In this document: positions 62,249 to 64,000 of the stretch, piece by piece | Layout: each line of letters starts with the position of its first letter | Numbering within the stretch: the first letter of the stretch is position 1 | NCBI RefSeq assembly: GCF_014133895.1 | Contig: NC_050728.1 | Span: forward strand, 558,001-622,000 | DNA: 64,000 nt | Direction of reading: 5' to 3' | From: Torulaspora globosa | Lineage: Eukaryota > Ascomycota > Saccharomycetes > Saccharomycetales > Saccharomycetaceae | The notes under the pieces: generated by a model | What the model was told of the DNA's origin: nothing | What the model saw: only the letters and a program-made list of their open reading frames with translations | The model's database searches: none | Made by a program: the position numbers and the translations under genes

Positions 62249-63511
62249 ATGAGTTCGGAGCAGAGATCAATTCCTCGAAGAAAGTTTGTAGGAGCGAGAA
62301 GACAGGATACCTCTTGCGAAACATCATGCAATAATAGTTCTATAGTGCACAAGCCGAAAGGTAGGATCAGCACTCGAGCCATCAATCACATACCTGACGA
62401 TATTCTGAATGACAAGGATCTGAACGAAGCTATAAAGCTATTGCCACAGAATTACAACTTTGAAATACACAAAACTGTCTGGAACATCAGAAAACATGGA
62501 GCTAAACGAGTAGCGCTTCAAATGCCCGAGGGTCTTTTGATGTATTCACTAATTATAAGTGACATTCTGGAGCAATTTTGCAATTGCGAGACTGTTGTTA
62601 TGGGTGATGTTTCCTACGGGGCATGCTGTATCGACGACTACACCGCCAGAGCCTTGGACTGTGACTTTATTGTCCATTATGCGCATTCATGCCTTGTCCC
62701 CATAGATGTCACTACGATCAAAATCCTTTACGTCTTTGTCACTATCAGTGTCGAAGAAGACCATATAATAAAGACATTAAAGAAGAACTTCGCAGTTGGA
62801 GCCCGCTTAGCAGTTTTTGGCACAATTCAATTCAATCCGACAATTCACAGCATCAGAGAAAAGCTTCTCTCTGATGAAGCTCATGTCATATATGTGATAC
62901 CACCGCAGATAAAACCACTATCCAGGGGCGAGGTCCTGGGGTGTACTTCCGAAAGACTGAACGAAGAACAGTTTGACGCCATGATCTACATTGGCGATGG
63001 AAGATTCCATTTGGAATCGGCGATGATCCATAACCCGGGAATCCCAGCCTATAGATATGACCCGTACAACCGTAAATTTACAAGAGAAGGTTACGACCAA
63101 CGCCGACTCGTCGAGCTAAGATCAGATGCCATAGCGACAGCAGCACAAGGCCAGACTTTCGGACTGATATTGGGTGCCCTAGGAAGACAGGGCAATTTAG
63201 CCACCGTCGAAAAACTGGAGGAGAAGTTAACTGCTGCTGGAAAAACAGTTGTCAAGATAGTATTGAGTGAGATCTTCCCTCAAAAACTAGCCATGTTCGA
63301 CAACATAGACGTCTTTGTGCAGGTGGCATGTCCCAGATTATCGATCGATTGGGGTTACGCATTCAGTAAGCCCTTATTAACGCCGTATGAAACCAACGTT
63401 TTGCTCAAACAAGATGTTATGTTCACAGAGAAATACTATCCCATGGACTATTATGAAGCGAGCGGTTATGGTCGCGGGAAGACGCCTACCCATGCGGTTC
63501 GAGATACTTAA
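62249..63511 (+). CDS. DPH1: Diphthamide synthesis radical enzyme subunit Dph1
   Basis: With Dph2 it forms the iron-sulphur, non-canonical radical-SAM enzyme that transfers 3-amino-3-carboxypropyl to a histidine of elongation factor 2, the first step of diphthamide synthesis in the cytosol. 420 residues (about 425 in S. cerevisiae). Three cluster cysteines are in place: GACCID at 125-130, Cys232 in GEVLGCTS, and Cys361 in VQVACPRLSIDWG. Other signatures are RVALQMPEGLLMYS, IVHYAHSCLVP and IYIGDGRFHLES. ATG 62249 begins MSSEQRSIPRRKFVGARR. It ends 30 bases before the stop of the convergent COG6-position gene. Confidence 0.97.
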   Translation: MSSEQRSIPRRKFVGARRQDTSCETSCNNSSIVHKPKGRISTRAINHIPDDILNDKDLNEAIKLLPQNYNFEIHKTVWNIRKHGAKRVALQMPEGLLMYSLIISDILEQFCNCETVVMGDVSYGACCIDDYTARALDCDFIVHYAHSCLVPIDVTTIKILYVFVTISVEEDHIIKTLKKNFAVGARLAVFGTIQFNPTIHSIREKLLSDEAHVIYVIPPQIKPLSRGEVLGCTSERLNEEQFDAMIYIGDGRFHLESAMIHNPGIPAYRYDPYNRKFTREGYDQRRLVELRSDAIATAAQGQTFGLILGALGRQGNLATVEKLEEKLTAAGKTVVKIVLSEIFPQKLAMFDNIDVFVQVACPRLSIDWGYAFSKPLLTPYETNVLLKQDVMFTEKYYPMDYYEASGYGRGKTPTHAVRDT

Positions 63512-63541
63512 ATTATGCAGTATAACTAATTTGCATTTTCC

Positions 63542-64000
63542 TCATTTAACGCCAACCAAAGCTTTAAACTCTTCTTCCGAGAAATTCAAGATATTGCAGA
63601 TATCTTCAGTCCTCTCAGGATATAGGTGTATCATAACCTTCCTAAAAGTGGCGTAAAAGAGGCATAACTTCGCTAAACAACTATCGCAAATGTAATCCGC
63701 AATCGTAGGAGACATCAATTTAAACATAAGATTGTCTTGTATGTCAGTCAGCGCCTGAGGCACATATTCATTCAACCGCTTGTTGACTTTATCGTTTATT
63801 GTCTCAAGGTTCATTAGTGGATTATCCGATAACGAGAGGTACATGTCGTAGTCGAGTTCATCCTGCACTGATGCAATTGGGAAAATCATATTCAACAGAT
63901 TATAGTACAAGCCCAGGCCGCACCTTTCCATCAGCAGCTTGAATTGCAGATCAAGCATACGATTGATAAAATCATCCATTTTTTGTCCTATGCTCTTCCA
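63542..64000 (-). CDS. COG6: C-terminal part of a COG6-position gene, cut by the window edge
   Basis: Only the last 152 codons are inside the window. The frame runs open through position 64000 with no in-frame stop upstream of the internal Met at 63979, so this is a 3' fragment and not a 145-residue protein. The visible part is helical (MLDLQFKLLMERCGLGLYYNLL, then KVMIHLYPERTEDICNILNFSEEEFKALVG, in part) with a pattern typical of the C-terminal helical bundle of CATCHR tethers. Position and orientation after BOP3 match YNL041C COG6, a lobe-B partner of Cog5 in Golgi tethering. I assign it by synteny and general resemblance only. Confidence 0.7.
   Translation of the reverse strand, partial: WKSIGQKMDDFINRMLDLQFKLLMERCGLGLYYNLLNMIFPIASVQDELDYDMYLSLSDNPLMNLETINDKVNKRLNEYVPQALTDIQDNLMFKLMSPTIADYICDSCLAKLCLFYATFRKVMIHLYPERTEDICNILNFSEEEFKALVGVK

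Overview
The window is a gene-dense nuclear chromosome segment from a budding yeast of the family Saccharomycetaceae. Nearly every long ORF has a recognisable Saccharomyces cerevisiae counterpart, the code is standard, and the introns are rare and short with GTATGN 5' sites and TACTAAC branch points. The gene order interleaves two S. cerevisiae regions related by the whole-genome duplication: chromosome XIV YNL065 to YNL041 and chromosome IX YIL121 to YIL103. Each ohnolog pair (AQR1/QDR1, POR1/POR2, MSG5/SDP1, COX5A/COX5B, SEC24/SFB2, SLM1/SLM2, PRM5/YNL058C) is present once. The species therefore did not pass through the duplication (Zygosaccharomyces, Torulaspora, Zygotorulaspora or Lachancea type). 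The species itself cannot be named from this sequence.

Layout. 0-6 kb: two tandem DHA1 multidrug transporters (QDR2, AQR1/QDR1), then the Hsp40 YDJ1 with a perfect heat-shock element. 6-10 kb: a very GC-rich patch with a Myb/SANT-like regulator in the RPI1 position, MTQ1 and GCD10. 10-14 kb: NOP2 and ARP5. 14.4-19.6 kb: a divergent paralogue of the fatty acid synthase alpha subunit FAS2. 20.5-24.7 kb: RHO3, PRM5, OCA2 and HIS5. 24.8-33.8 kb: NUP159, POR1 and VAC7. 34-43 kb: MSG5, HOS4, COX5, HPM1, COG5 and the YNL050C orthologue. 43.7-51.6 kb: SEC24, the YIL108W-type metallopeptidase and PFK26. 52-64 kb: MOB1, ALG11, SLM1/2, YIP3, BOP3, SHQ1, DPH1 and the C-terminal end of a gene in the COG6 position.

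The most unusual object is the FAS2-like gene. It is open over 1744 codons and sits between ARP5 and RHO3, where neither S. cerevisiae region has such a gene. It keeps the ACP serine and all ketoacyl-synthase catalytic residues. Its ketoreductase has lost the nucleotide-binding glycines and the catalytic Tyr and Lys, its Ala/Pro-rich ACP linker is replaced, and the C-terminal phosphopantetheine transferase domain is absent. It looks like a condensation-only alpha subunit under purifying selection.

Other points of interest: a COX5 intron that splits the start codon after a one-base exon; YIP3 and YNL050C introns with only 11-12 bases between branch point and 3' splice site; paired large palindromes bracketing a pheromone element upstream of PRM5; paired Ste12-type elements upstream of MSG5; PAC/RRPE ribosome-biogenesis elements in three promoters; and substituted catalytic residues in PFK26 (bisphosphatase His to Asn) and OCA2 (Cys to Ser).

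Gene identities rest on recalled family sequences and synteny, not on a database search. Starts were chosen at the ATG that matches the family N terminus; several longer reading frames begin upstream at non-ATG codons and were trimmed.
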